A stretch of DNA of 6,642 bases. Source: Mariprofundaceae bacterium (lineage in GTDB: Bacteria > Pseudomonadota > Zetaproteobacteria > Mariprofundales > Mariprofundaceae). The notes under the pieces are model-generated. The model made no database searches. It was given only the letters and a program-made list of their open reading frames with translations, and was not told where the DNA came from. Below are positions 1-4,645 of this stretch, in pieces; positions within the stretch are counted from its first letter, which is position 1, and the number at the start of each line of letters is the position of its first letter. The stretch is from contig WSZY01000002.1 in NCBI GenBank assembly GCA_013139875.1, positions 1 through 6,642 of the forward strand, written 5' to 3'. A program made the position numbers and the translations under genes.

Positions 1-241
1 CCGCACGCTGATGACGGCTCATTGCCTTAAGTGTTTGAAAAGCTTTTTCACTGCCTGCCAGGGCTTCCCGAATCTGACGACGTCCTGCAATGGAGACGGT
101 ACCGACCAGCATGCCATCATAGGGAGAGGTTACATCAAGTGCTGTAGATATCCCCTGGCGAGCCTCACTGTTTAACCAGAGATAGAAGTGTGGGACTTCA
201 GGTTCGGAGTTGGCCGGCAGGGTCAATTTGTGCGCTAACAT
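1..241 (-). CDS. Aldehyde dehydrogenase family protein, N-terminal part (cut by the window edge)
   Basis: Reading the - strand from the ATG at 241 gives 80 uninterrupted residues that continue past the left edge. The stretch TSPYDGMLVGTV (about residues 38-49), followed by an amphipathic helix ending in a Ser-Arg-His-Gln-Arg-Ala segment, matches the N-terminal NAD-binding region of non-acylating aldehyde dehydrogenases, where (N/S)PYxGxxVG is followed by about 30 residues and an 'R-A' motif. Such enzymes oxidise aldehydes to carboxylates with NAD(P)+. The catalytic Cys and Glu lie outside the window, so substrate and activity cannot be judged. The gene is divergent from lepA, with 68 bp between the two start codons. 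About 38 residues precede the SPYDG motif, a normal length, which supports this start. No Shine-Dalgarno lies just upstream; the -10-like box there would give a leaderless message. The family call is fairly sure; the subfamily is unknown. Confidence 0.75.
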   Translation of the reverse strand, partial: MLAHKLTLPANSEPEVPHFYLWLNSEARQGISTALDVTSPYDGMLVGTVSIAGRRQIREALAGSEKAFQTLKAMSRHQRA

Positions 242-248
242 ACAATTG

Positions 249-257
249 ATTATAGCA
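249..257 (-). promoter_or_regulatory. Candidate extended -10 promoter for the divergent aldehyde dehydrogenase
   Basis: On the - strand the sequence is TGC followed by TATAAT, a perfect extended -10 element (hexamer at 254-249, TG at 257-256). No convincing -35 hexamer is seen at 15-18 bp spacing, which an extended -10 can tolerate. The expected start point is 6-7 nt downstream, at 241-242, on or next to the A of the ATG. Inferred from consensus only. Confidence 0.45.
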
Positions 258-289
258 TGTATTTATCCTTGTAGCGGAGATGCGCCAGC

Positions 290-313
290 ATGAGTACACT
301 CCCGCTCCCATGA
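290..313 (+). other. Seven-codon leader ORF overlapping the lepA start (ATGA)
   Basis: An ATG at 290 opens a 7-codon frame (MSTLPLP) ending in the TGA at 311-313, which overlaps the lepA ATG at 310-312 as ATGA. A GGAG at 276-279 lies 10 nt before the ATG at 290, and it is the only Shine-Dalgarno-like sequence near the lepA start. It abuts the in-frame ATG at 280 with no spacer and is about 30 nt from the ATG at 310. The mini-ORF could therefore load ribosomes that re-initiate at lepA. So short an ORF can arise by chance. Confidence 0.3.
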
Positions 314-2112
314 ATCAGGAACGTATCCGGAACTTTTCCATTATTGCCCATATTGACCACGGCAAATCGACACTGGCTGATCGTCTTATCGAAGAGACCG
401 GCGCGCTCTCAGAACGGGAGATGAAGAAGCAGGTGCTTGATTCCATGGATCTGGAGAAGGAGCGCGGCATTACCATTAAGGCACAGACTGCAACGCTTCA
501 GTACAGGAGCAATGCGGGTGAGGATTGTGTTTTCAACCTGATAGATACGCCGGGGCATGTTGATTTCACCTATGAGGTTTCGCGTTCCCTGCAGGCGTGT
601 GAGGGTGCCCTGTTGATTGTCGATGCTGCCCAGGGTGTTGAGGCTCAGACGCTGGCCAATGTCTATCTGGCACTGGAGAATGACCTCGAAATCATTTCGG
701 TGATTAACAAGATTGATCTTCCATCCGCTGATGTTGAAGAGGCTCGCCGCCAGATTGAAGAGATTATCGGACTCGATGCTTCCGAGGCGATTCCTGTTTC
801 GGCCAAAACAGGTGAGGGTATTCACGAAGTGCTCGAAGCCATCGCCAACAGGATCCCGACACCGAAAGGTGACAGAGATGGCAAGCTGCAGGCACTGATT
901 GTTGATTCGTGGTTTGACAACTATGTAGGGGCGGTTGCTCTGGTACGGGTGGTTAACGGTTCGATTCAGAAGGGCCAGAAGATTCGTCTGATGTCAAACA
1001 AGCGGGCTTATGAAGTGCAGGATGTGGGTGTATTCGAACCGACCCCGGCTTCTCGCAAGGTGTTAGGAACCGGTGAAGTAGGCTTTATGGTCTGTGGTAT
1101 TAAGACGCTGGCCGATCTGCGCGTTGGTGATACTGTAACTATGGAAAAAGAGCCTGCTGATGAGCCGCTACCGGGTTTCAGGGAACCAAAGCCGATGGTA
1201 TTTTCAGGCATGTATCCGGTGGATTCACATGATTACGCTGAATTGCGGGATTCGCTGGAAAAGCTGAATATGAATGATCCGGCATTCACCTATGAGACGG
1301 AGAGTTCCACTGCGCTTGGATTAGGATTCCGCTGCGGCTTCCTCGGCATGCTGCATATGGAGATTATCCAGGAACGGCTGGAACGCGAATACAATCTTGA
1401 CCTGATTTCAACGGCACCATCGGTGGTCTACCGGATCACCCTCAATAGCGGTGATGTGCTGGAAATTTCAAACCCCAGTGAATTTCCGGATCCGACACTG
1501 ATCAAATTAATTGAGGAGCCGAAGGTCCTGGCCCATATATTTCTTCCCAATGAATTTGTGGGTTCGATGATGAAGCTGTGTCAGAGCAGGCGCGGTGCAC
1601 AGCAGGATATGAAGTTTATCTCTGAGGACCGGGTGATGTTGACCTACACGCTTCCTCTGGCAGAGATGGTGATCGATTTTTATGATAAATTGAAATCGAT
1701 ATCCCGTGGCTATGCTTCGCTCGATTATGAACTTGCAGGGTTTGAGGCCGATGATGTGGTGAAGATGGATGTGCTGGTGCATGGCGAACCGGTAGATGCT
1801 CTTTCCCTGATTGTTCACCGCTCAATTGCCGAGTCCCGTGGTCGTGATCTGGTGAAAAAACTGCGCCAGTTGATTCCACGGCATCAGTTCGATGTACCCT
1901 TGCAGGCCGCCATTGGTGGCCGTATCTTGGCTCGGGAGACTATCAAGGGTGTTCGAAAGAATGTAACTGCCAAGTGTTATTGTGGTGATATCACCCGCAA
2001 ACGGAAACTTCTGGAGAAGCAGAAGAGAGGTAAGAAGCGAATGAAGTCGATTGGCAGTGTGAATGTTCCGCAGGAGGCATTTCTGGCGGTGCTGAAGTTG
2101 GGGGAGGAGTAG
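310..2112 (+). CDS. lepA: Elongation factor 4 (LepA), ribosomal back-translocase GTPase
   Basis: Translational GTPase that binds the ribosome; it has been described as back-translocating stalled ribosomes and also affects initiation and 30S biogenesis. With the start at 310 the protein has 600 residues, against 599 in E. coli, and begins [12 protein letters not shown], aligning with E. coli MKNIRNFSII. G motifs: AHIDHGKS (13-20), DTPGH (79-83, with the catalytic His83), NKID (133-136), SAK (164-166). The middle carries the EF-G-like domains ([20 protein letters not shown] segment). The C-terminus has the LepA-specific basic domain with [19 protein letters not shown] and GKKRMKSIG. An in-frame ATG at 280 would add 10 residues with no family support and no usable Shine-Dalgarno, so 310 is preferred. 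First gene of the + strand block; lepB starts on the base after its stop. The identification is certain; the start is probable. Confidence 0.98.
   Translation: MNQERIRNFSIIAHIDHGKSTLADRLIEETGALSEREMKKQVLDSMDLEKERGITIKAQTATLQYRSNAGEDCVFNLIDTPGHVDFTYEVSRSLQACEGALLIVDAAQGVEAQTLANVYLALENDLEIISVINKIDLPSADVEEARRQIEEIIGLDASEAIPVSAKTGEGIHEVLEAIANRIPTPKGDRDGKLQALIVDSWFDNYVGAVALVRVVNGSIQKGQKIRLMSNKRAYEVQDVGVFEPTPASRKVLGTGEVGFMVCGIKTLADLRVGDTVTMEKEPADEPLPGFREPKPMVFSGMYPVDSHDYAELRDSLEKLNMNDPAFTYETESSTALGLGFRCGFLGMLHMEIIQERLEREYNLDLISTAPSVVYRITLNSGDVLEISNPSEFPDPTLIKLIEEPKVLAHIFLPNEFVGSMMKLCQSRRGAQQDMKFISEDRVMLTYTLPLAEMVIDFYDKLKSISRGYASLDYELAGFEADDVVKMDVLVHGEPVDALSLIVHRSIAESRGRDLVKKLRQLIPRHQFDVPLQAAIGGRILARETIKGVRKNVTAKCYCGDITRKRKLLEKQKRGKKRMKSIGSVNVPQEAFLAVLKLGEE
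2101..2109 (+). promoter_or_regulatory. Strong Shine-Dalgarno for lepB, inside the lepA 3' end
   Basis: The purine run GGGGAGGAG forms the last three sense codons of lepA (Gly-Glu-Glu) and lies 3 nt before the lepB ATG; its GGAG core is 4-8 nt away. It sets the lepB start directly behind the lepA stop and implies translational coupling. Confidence 0.7.
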
Positions 2113-2781
2113 ATGTCAGCAAAGAAACCTTTGTGGCGTGAGTGGCTGGAGAGCCTGATTATTATCGCTCTTCTCGCTGTCGTGATCCGCAGCTTCATTG
2201 TTGCACCATTCAAGATCCCTTCGTCCAGTATGGTGCCAACACTTGAAATTGGGGATTATCTTTTTGTCCTGCGTTACTCCTATGGCTTTCGCATTCCGCT
2301 TACTGATATCCAGCTGGCCCCTTCACCTGCCAAACGGGGAGACGTGGCGGTGTTCGACTTTCCGGAAGACCGGAGCAAGGATTACATCAAGCGTATCGTT
2401 GGTATTCCCGGAGACGAAATCCATTACGATAAAAACATGCTCTATATCAATGGCAAGCCGATGCCGCTTAGAGAGCAGGGCAGGAGAGCCTACTATCTGT
2501 CCGATGGCAGCGTAGATATGTCCATTCAGTTCGAAGAGCGCCTTTTTGATGTGAATCACTCCGTACTTCGTAAGGAGTTCTCCATCAGAGATGGTGACTG
2601 GACGGTGCCCGCCGGCCACTATTTCGTACTTGGTGATAATCGTAACAACTCCCGCGATTCCCGATTCTGGGGTTTTGTCCCACAGGAGTATCTGGTAGGA
2701 AAGGCTGCTATTGTCTGGTGGTCATGGGATCATCCCAAGGGCGAGGTGCGTTGGGATCGTCTGGGATCACTGATTCGCTAG
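2113..2781 (+). CDS. lepB: Signal peptidase I
   Basis: Membrane-bound serine protease that removes signal peptides from Sec- and Tat-exported preproteins at the outer face of the inner membrane, using a Ser-Lys dyad. The 222-residue protein has one N-terminal membrane segment (about 12-31). It then has box B IPSSSMVPTL with the nucleophile Ser39 (E. coli Ser90), box D DYIKRIVGIPGD with the general base Lys93 (E. coli Lys145), and box E GDNRNNSRDSR (174-184). All catalytic elements are intact. It is shorter than the 324-residue, two-membrane-segment E. coli enzyme; one-segment forms are common in other bacteria. A segment at about 120-160, between boxes D and E, belongs to the variable non-catalytic region. 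The ATG follows the lepA TAG with no gap. The lepA-lepB pair is widely conserved. Confidence 0.97.
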   Translation: MSAKKPLWREWLESLIIIALLAVVIRSFIVAPFKIPSSSMVPTLEIGDYLFVLRYSYGFRIPLTDIQLAPSPAKRGDVAVFDFPEDRSKDYIKRIVGIPGDEIHYDKNMLYINGKPMPLREQGRRAYYLSDGSVDMSIQFEERLFDVNHSVLRKEFSIRDGDWTVPAGHYFVLGDNRNNSRDSRFWGFVPQEYLVGKAAIVWWSWDHPKGEVRWDRLGSLIR

Positions 2782-2810
2782 CCGGACAGGTTTTATTGAG
2801 GTGTTTGTAT

Positions 2811-3251
2811 ATGAAGAATGAACAAGGTTTTTCGATGATTAAGCTTCTATTCTGGGGGGCTTTGATTAGTTTTGGTGTGATGGCAGGCTATAAAATCATC
2901 CCCGTCTACAATGCGCAATGGAAGATCCAGGATGCATTTGAAGCGCTTACCAGAAACATGGCAGACAAAGATGAAACCAGGATCCGCAGGCGACTGCCTG
3001 ATCTGTTGAAAATGAAGTACCTGGCTCGTGGGGACGTACCACAGGAGTTTTATGATAACATTGTGATCAATGCTGATGGTGGCCAGGTTGAGATATCTTC
3101 TGAATACCATGTAACACTGTGGCTGATTGGCCCTGTTGAAGGTGTTGATCCGGATTCAGAATATGATGAATCTGATCTGGAGGGTATGGACAAGATTCGT
3201 CATAAACTGCGCAGGGATTTTGATTTCGAGCCGTATGCCAAAACCCCTTGA
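2811..3251 (+). CDS. DUF4845 family small membrane protein
   Basis: A 146-residue protein with a short basic/polar N-terminus, one hydrophobic segment (about 12-26) and a soluble domain ending FEPYAKTP. The order lepB - this gene - rnc, the size, and the YKIIPVY motif just after the membrane segment match the DUF4845 family often found between lepB and rnc in proteobacteria. Function is unknown; most of the protein probably lies in the periplasm. The start at 2811 is chosen for the GAGGTG at 2798-2803 with 7-nt spacing; an upstream in-frame ATG at 2718 lies inside lepB and has no support. The N-terminus KNEQGFSMIKLL resembles a type IV prepilin leader (Gly6-Phe7), but Lys replaces the usual Glu at mature position 5. 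The 3' end overlaps rnc by 17 nt. Confidence 0.85.
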   Translation: MKNEQGFSMIKLLFWGALISFGVMAGYKIIPVYNAQWKIQDAFEALTRNMADKDETRIRRRLPDLLKMKYLARGDVPQEFYDNIVINADGGQVEISSEYHVTLWLIGPVEGVDPDSEYDESDLEGMDKIRHKLRRDFDFEPYAKTP

Positions 3252-3918
3252 TGACGAAGCAGTGGCGTTGATTCAACAGGCCATTGGTTACCACTTTGAG
3301 GATCACTCACTACTAAAACGTGCCCTGACACATCGCTCAGCATCTTCCGAGCATATGGAACGCCTGGAGTTTCTTGGTGATGCTGTGCTGGGGCTGACTA
3401 TAGCCGATCACCTGCATGAAAAGTTTCCTCACTACAGTGAGGGTGAACTCTCCCGTATGCGTGCTGCACTTGTCCGCAAAGAGAGTCTCATGAGTGTTGC
3501 AGTCGTCTGGCAACTTGATCGTTTTCTTGTTGTTGGCGAGGGTGAACGAAAGTCAGGACATCTGAAATCCCAATCTATTGCTGCCAACGGTGTCGAATCA
3601 TTGATTGGCGCAGTATTTCAGGAATCCGGCTGGGATGAGGCGCGTCGCCTGATCATGCATGCGTGGAGTCCGATGCTGAAAGAGGTTGATATTGACTCTG
3701 TTCTTGATCCCAAGAGCCGGCTTCAGGAGTTTACTCAGGGCAAGGGCTGGGGACTTCCTGAGTACAGTGTGACTGATCATGGAGTGAAAGCATCTCCACG
3801 CTTTTCAGCCCAGTGCAGCGTCAATGGTGAATGGCTGGCGAAGGGTTCAGGAGACCGGAAAAAAACGGCGGAGCTGGCTGCTGCTGACCGGGCATGGGAA
3901 GCGCTAAGCAACAAATAA
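3235..3918 (+). CDS. rnc: Ribonuclease III
   Basis: Mg2+-dependent double-strand-specific endoribonuclease that processes the rRNA precursor and regulatory RNA duplexes. The protein has 227 residues (E. coli 226). The nuclease domain carries the signature ERLEFLGDAVLG (42-53) with Glu42, Glu45 and Asp49, matching E. coli Glu38, Glu41 and Asp45. Glu69 matches E. coli Glu65 and Glu121 matches Glu117. The residue matching the metal ligand Asp114 is Asn118 (segment IAANGVESLIGAVF). A double-stranded RNA-binding domain follows at about 158-225, ending in GSGDRKKTAELAAADRAWEAL. The start at 3235 lies inside the DUF4845 gene, gives the family length, and begins MPKPLDDEAV; upstream in-frame ATGs would add non-homologous sequence. 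Only a weak GAG (3228-3230) precedes it, so translational coupling is likely. Identification is certain; the Asn is the odd point. Confidence 0.97.
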   Translation: MPKPLDDEAVALIQQAIGYHFEDHSLLKRALTHRSASSEHMERLEFLGDAVLGLTIADHLHEKFPHYSEGELSRMRAALVRKESLMSVAVVWQLDRFLVVGEGERKSGHLKSQSIAANGVESLIGAVFQESGWDEARRLIMHAWSPMLKEVDIDSVLDPKSRLQEFTQGKGWGLPEYSVTDHGVKASPRFSAQCSVNGEWLAKGSGDRKKTAELAAADRAWEALSNK

Positions 3919-3966
3919 AACAGAACCCTGATGAGAAGTTAGTCTTTAACAGGTTTGAACATCTGG

Positions 3967-4030
3967 TGTCGGCCCAAAGCGGATAAGTGTGACTCCCTGG
4001 CTTTGAACTAACAGACAGCCCGGGCCGACA
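3967..4030. repeat. 9-bp perfect inverted repeat with nested stem in the rnc 3' gap
   Basis: TGTCGGCCC (3967-3975) is the exact reverse complement of GGGCCGACA (4022-4030). Inside the 46-nt loop, CAAAGC (3975-3980) can pair with GCTTTG (4000-4005), sharing one base with the outer stem. Neither strand has a T-run after the outer stem, so it is not a standard intrinsic terminator. It sits in the 169-nt gap between the ends of the convergent rnc and repeat-protein genes, the only other content I can see there. It could be a bidirectional 3'-end structure, a small RNA or a mobile-element remnant. I do not recognise a family. Confidence 0.5.
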
Positions 4031-4087
4031 GTGTGGCCGGATCAAGCCTGTAAGCTACGCTGGCAGCCTGCTATCGTCTGTGGAAAA

Positions 4088-4420
4088 CTACTTATGTTTC
4101 GGTGGTTTAATCTTTGGTGGTTTTACTTTTGGAGTATGCACCTTTGGAACGGGCACCTTCGGAGCATGTACCTTCGGAACGTGTACTTTCGGAGCGTGTA
4201 CCTTCGGAGCGTGTACCTTCGGAGCGTGTAGCTTCGGAGCATGTACCTTTAAAGCATTCGGCGTAATATCCGGCAGGCTCGATGGCTTCACCTTGGTGCC
4301 TGCGCCAACCTCGATGCCGTCATCCCGGTCGCTATCATTTATGGAAGGGGCAGGTGCCGCAACAGCGGACGTAGAAAACGCTATAACAGTCATTAAAACA
4401 GCAAAACAGAGTTTTTTCAT
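4088..4420 (-). CDS. Secreted Lys/His/Pro-rich pentapeptide-repeat protein, function unknown
   Basis: Not recognised. The 110 residues start with a clear Sec signal peptide (Met-Lys-Lys, hydrophobic core, SPase I site Ala19-Val-Ala21 before Ala22), predicting an exported mature chain of about 89 residues. Residues 22-57 form a linker with an acidic NDSDRDDGIE patch (28-37) that resembles a short DxDxD calcium-loop motif. Residues 58-107 are ten pentapeptides, mostly KVHAP, with variants KLHAP, KVHVP, KVPVP, KVHTP, KVKPP and KIKPP, ending in KHK. The mature part has about 16 Lys, 8 His and no Cys, so it is strongly basic, Pro-rich and likely extended. AGGAGG (4431-4426) lies 5 nt before the ATG. 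The gene runs against the flanking housekeeping genes and splits rnc from era. Binding of metals, polyanions or cell-surface polymers is possible, but nothing proves it. The signal peptide and Shine-Dalgarno argue for this strand over the open + frame opposite. Confidence 0.8.
   Translation of the reverse strand: MKKLCFAVLMTVIAFSTSAVAAPAPSINDSDRDDGIEVGAGTKVKPSSLPDITPNALKVHAPKLHAPKVHAPKVHAPKVHVPKVHAPKVPVPKVHTPKVKPPKIKPPKHK
4100..4249 (-). repeat. Ten tandem 15-bp units encoding (K-V-H-A-P)-type pentapeptides
   Basis: The 150 bp divide exactly into ten 15-bp units in the - strand reading frame. Read on the + strand the core unit is ACCTTCGGAGCGTGT; units in the middle and proximal part are nearly identical (variants at the GCG/GCA/ACG position), while those at the gene's 3' end are more diverged (KVKPP, KIKPP). 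The identical units suggest recent expansion by slippage or unequal recombination; copy number may differ between strains. Confidence 0.9.
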
Positions 4421-4425
4421 CGCTA

Positions 4426-4431
4426 CCTCCT
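4426..4431 (-). promoter_or_regulatory. Strong Shine-Dalgarno of the repeat-protein gene
   Basis: AGGAGG followed by T on the - strand, 5 nt before the ATG at 4420. It matches the anti-Shine-Dalgarno core fully and is the best ribosome site in the window, indicating that the - strand ORF is real and probably well translated. Confidence 0.8.
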
Positions 4432-4455
4432 CTCTACCGGGAATTTTCTAATATC

Positions 4456-4461
4456 AGAATA
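4456..4461 (-). promoter_or_regulatory. Candidate -10 box of the repeat-protein gene
   Basis: TATTCT on the - strand (4 of 6 matches to TATAAT). A start about 7 nt downstream, near 4449, would leave a 28-29-nt leader holding the Shine-Dalgarno. The CRP-type palindrome centre at 4490.5 would then lie at -41.5, the class II activator position. The match to consensus is modest; the geometry is the main support. Confidence 0.4.
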
Positions 4462-4482
4462 CTCCCTCTGTTTGTTAATTAA

Positions 4483-4498
4483 TGTGACCCAGATCACA
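4483..4498. promoter_or_regulatory. Perfect CRP (cAMP receptor protein)-type palindrome
   Basis: TGTGACCCAGATCACA is an exact TGTGA-N6-TCACA site, with AA before it and GATTT after it, close to the full CRP consensus. It lies 63 bp from the repeat-protein ATG and about 148 bp from the era ATG. Its position relative to the candidate -10 box at 4456-4461 suggests it activates the - strand gene. CRP-family regulators with the same half-site could also bind. More TGTGA half-sites occur at 4514-4518 and 4554-4558. Confidence 0.65.
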
Positions 4499-4532
4499 GA
4501 TTTGTTACTTTAATGTGATTTGGAGCATGAAT

Positions 4533-4571
4533 ATCACCTCATTTGATGCTGTATGTGACAAATGAGGTGAT
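4533..4571. repeat. Perfect 13-bp inverted repeat (hairpin) between the repeat-protein gene and era
   Basis: ATCACCTCATTTG (4533-4545) and CAAATGAGGTGAT (4559-4571) are exact reverse complements around a 13-nt loop (4546-4558). One G-T and one A-T pair can extend the stem outward. No T-run follows on either strand, and it lies at the 5' end of both flanking genes, so a terminator is unlikely. It may be an operator for a dimeric regulator, a leader RNA hairpin, or a mobile repeat unit. The rightmost bases also form the AGG and ATG of a tiny frame leading into era. Confidence 0.7.
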
Positions 4572-4613
4572 GTATTACCCTGCAGTTAAAAAGTTAAGCA
4601 TTATTTTAGCCTG

Positions 4614-4619
4614 TATATT
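4614..4619 (+). promoter_or_regulatory. Candidate -10 box for era
   Basis: TATATT (5 of 6 matches to TATAAT) lies 26 nt before the era ATG, with TG directly upstream. A start near 4626 would leave a leader of about 20 nt. No good -35 hexamer is found at 15-18 bp spacing. The region from 4421 to here holds no gene I can support other than a 27-codon frame at 4570-4653. Confidence 0.35.
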
Positions 4620-4645
4620 CCCGAATCGAGCGCTACTCTTCACCC

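Noticed and set aside
280..309. Upstream in-frame ATG of lepA (10 extra residues)
   Set aside because: The extra residues have no match to LepA family N-termini, and the GGAG directly touches the ATG, leaving no spacer.
409..825. 138-residue - strand frame inside lepA
   Set aside because: It is antisense to a fully conserved GTPase domain, with no ribosome site or recognisable motif.
3967..4030. Inverted repeat after rnc as an intrinsic terminator
   Set aside because: The loop is 46 nt and no T-run follows the stem on either strand.
4040..4075. - strand GCCAGCGTAG, resembling part of the TPP riboswitch core
   Set aside because: The CTGAGA element and the rest of the conserved core are missing, and it lies downstream of the repeat gene, not ahead of a thiamine gene.
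4080..4451. Open + strand frame of 123 residues with repeating Thr-Phe-Gly-Ala-Cys units
   Set aside because: It is the complement of the 15-bp repeats, which keep other frames open. It has no Shine-Dalgarno or signal peptide, does not fit the A(D/N)Lxx pentapeptide-repeat pattern, and the - strand frame has a signal peptide and a strong ribosome site.
4475..4482. TTAATTAA palindrome beside the CRP-type site
   Set aside because: An 8-bp AT palindrome in an AT-rich promoter region is expected by chance and needs no separate role.
4533..4571. 13-bp hairpin as a CRISPR-like or terminator element
   Set aside because: There is a single copy, no spacers or direct repeats, no T-run, and it sits upstream of both flanking genes.
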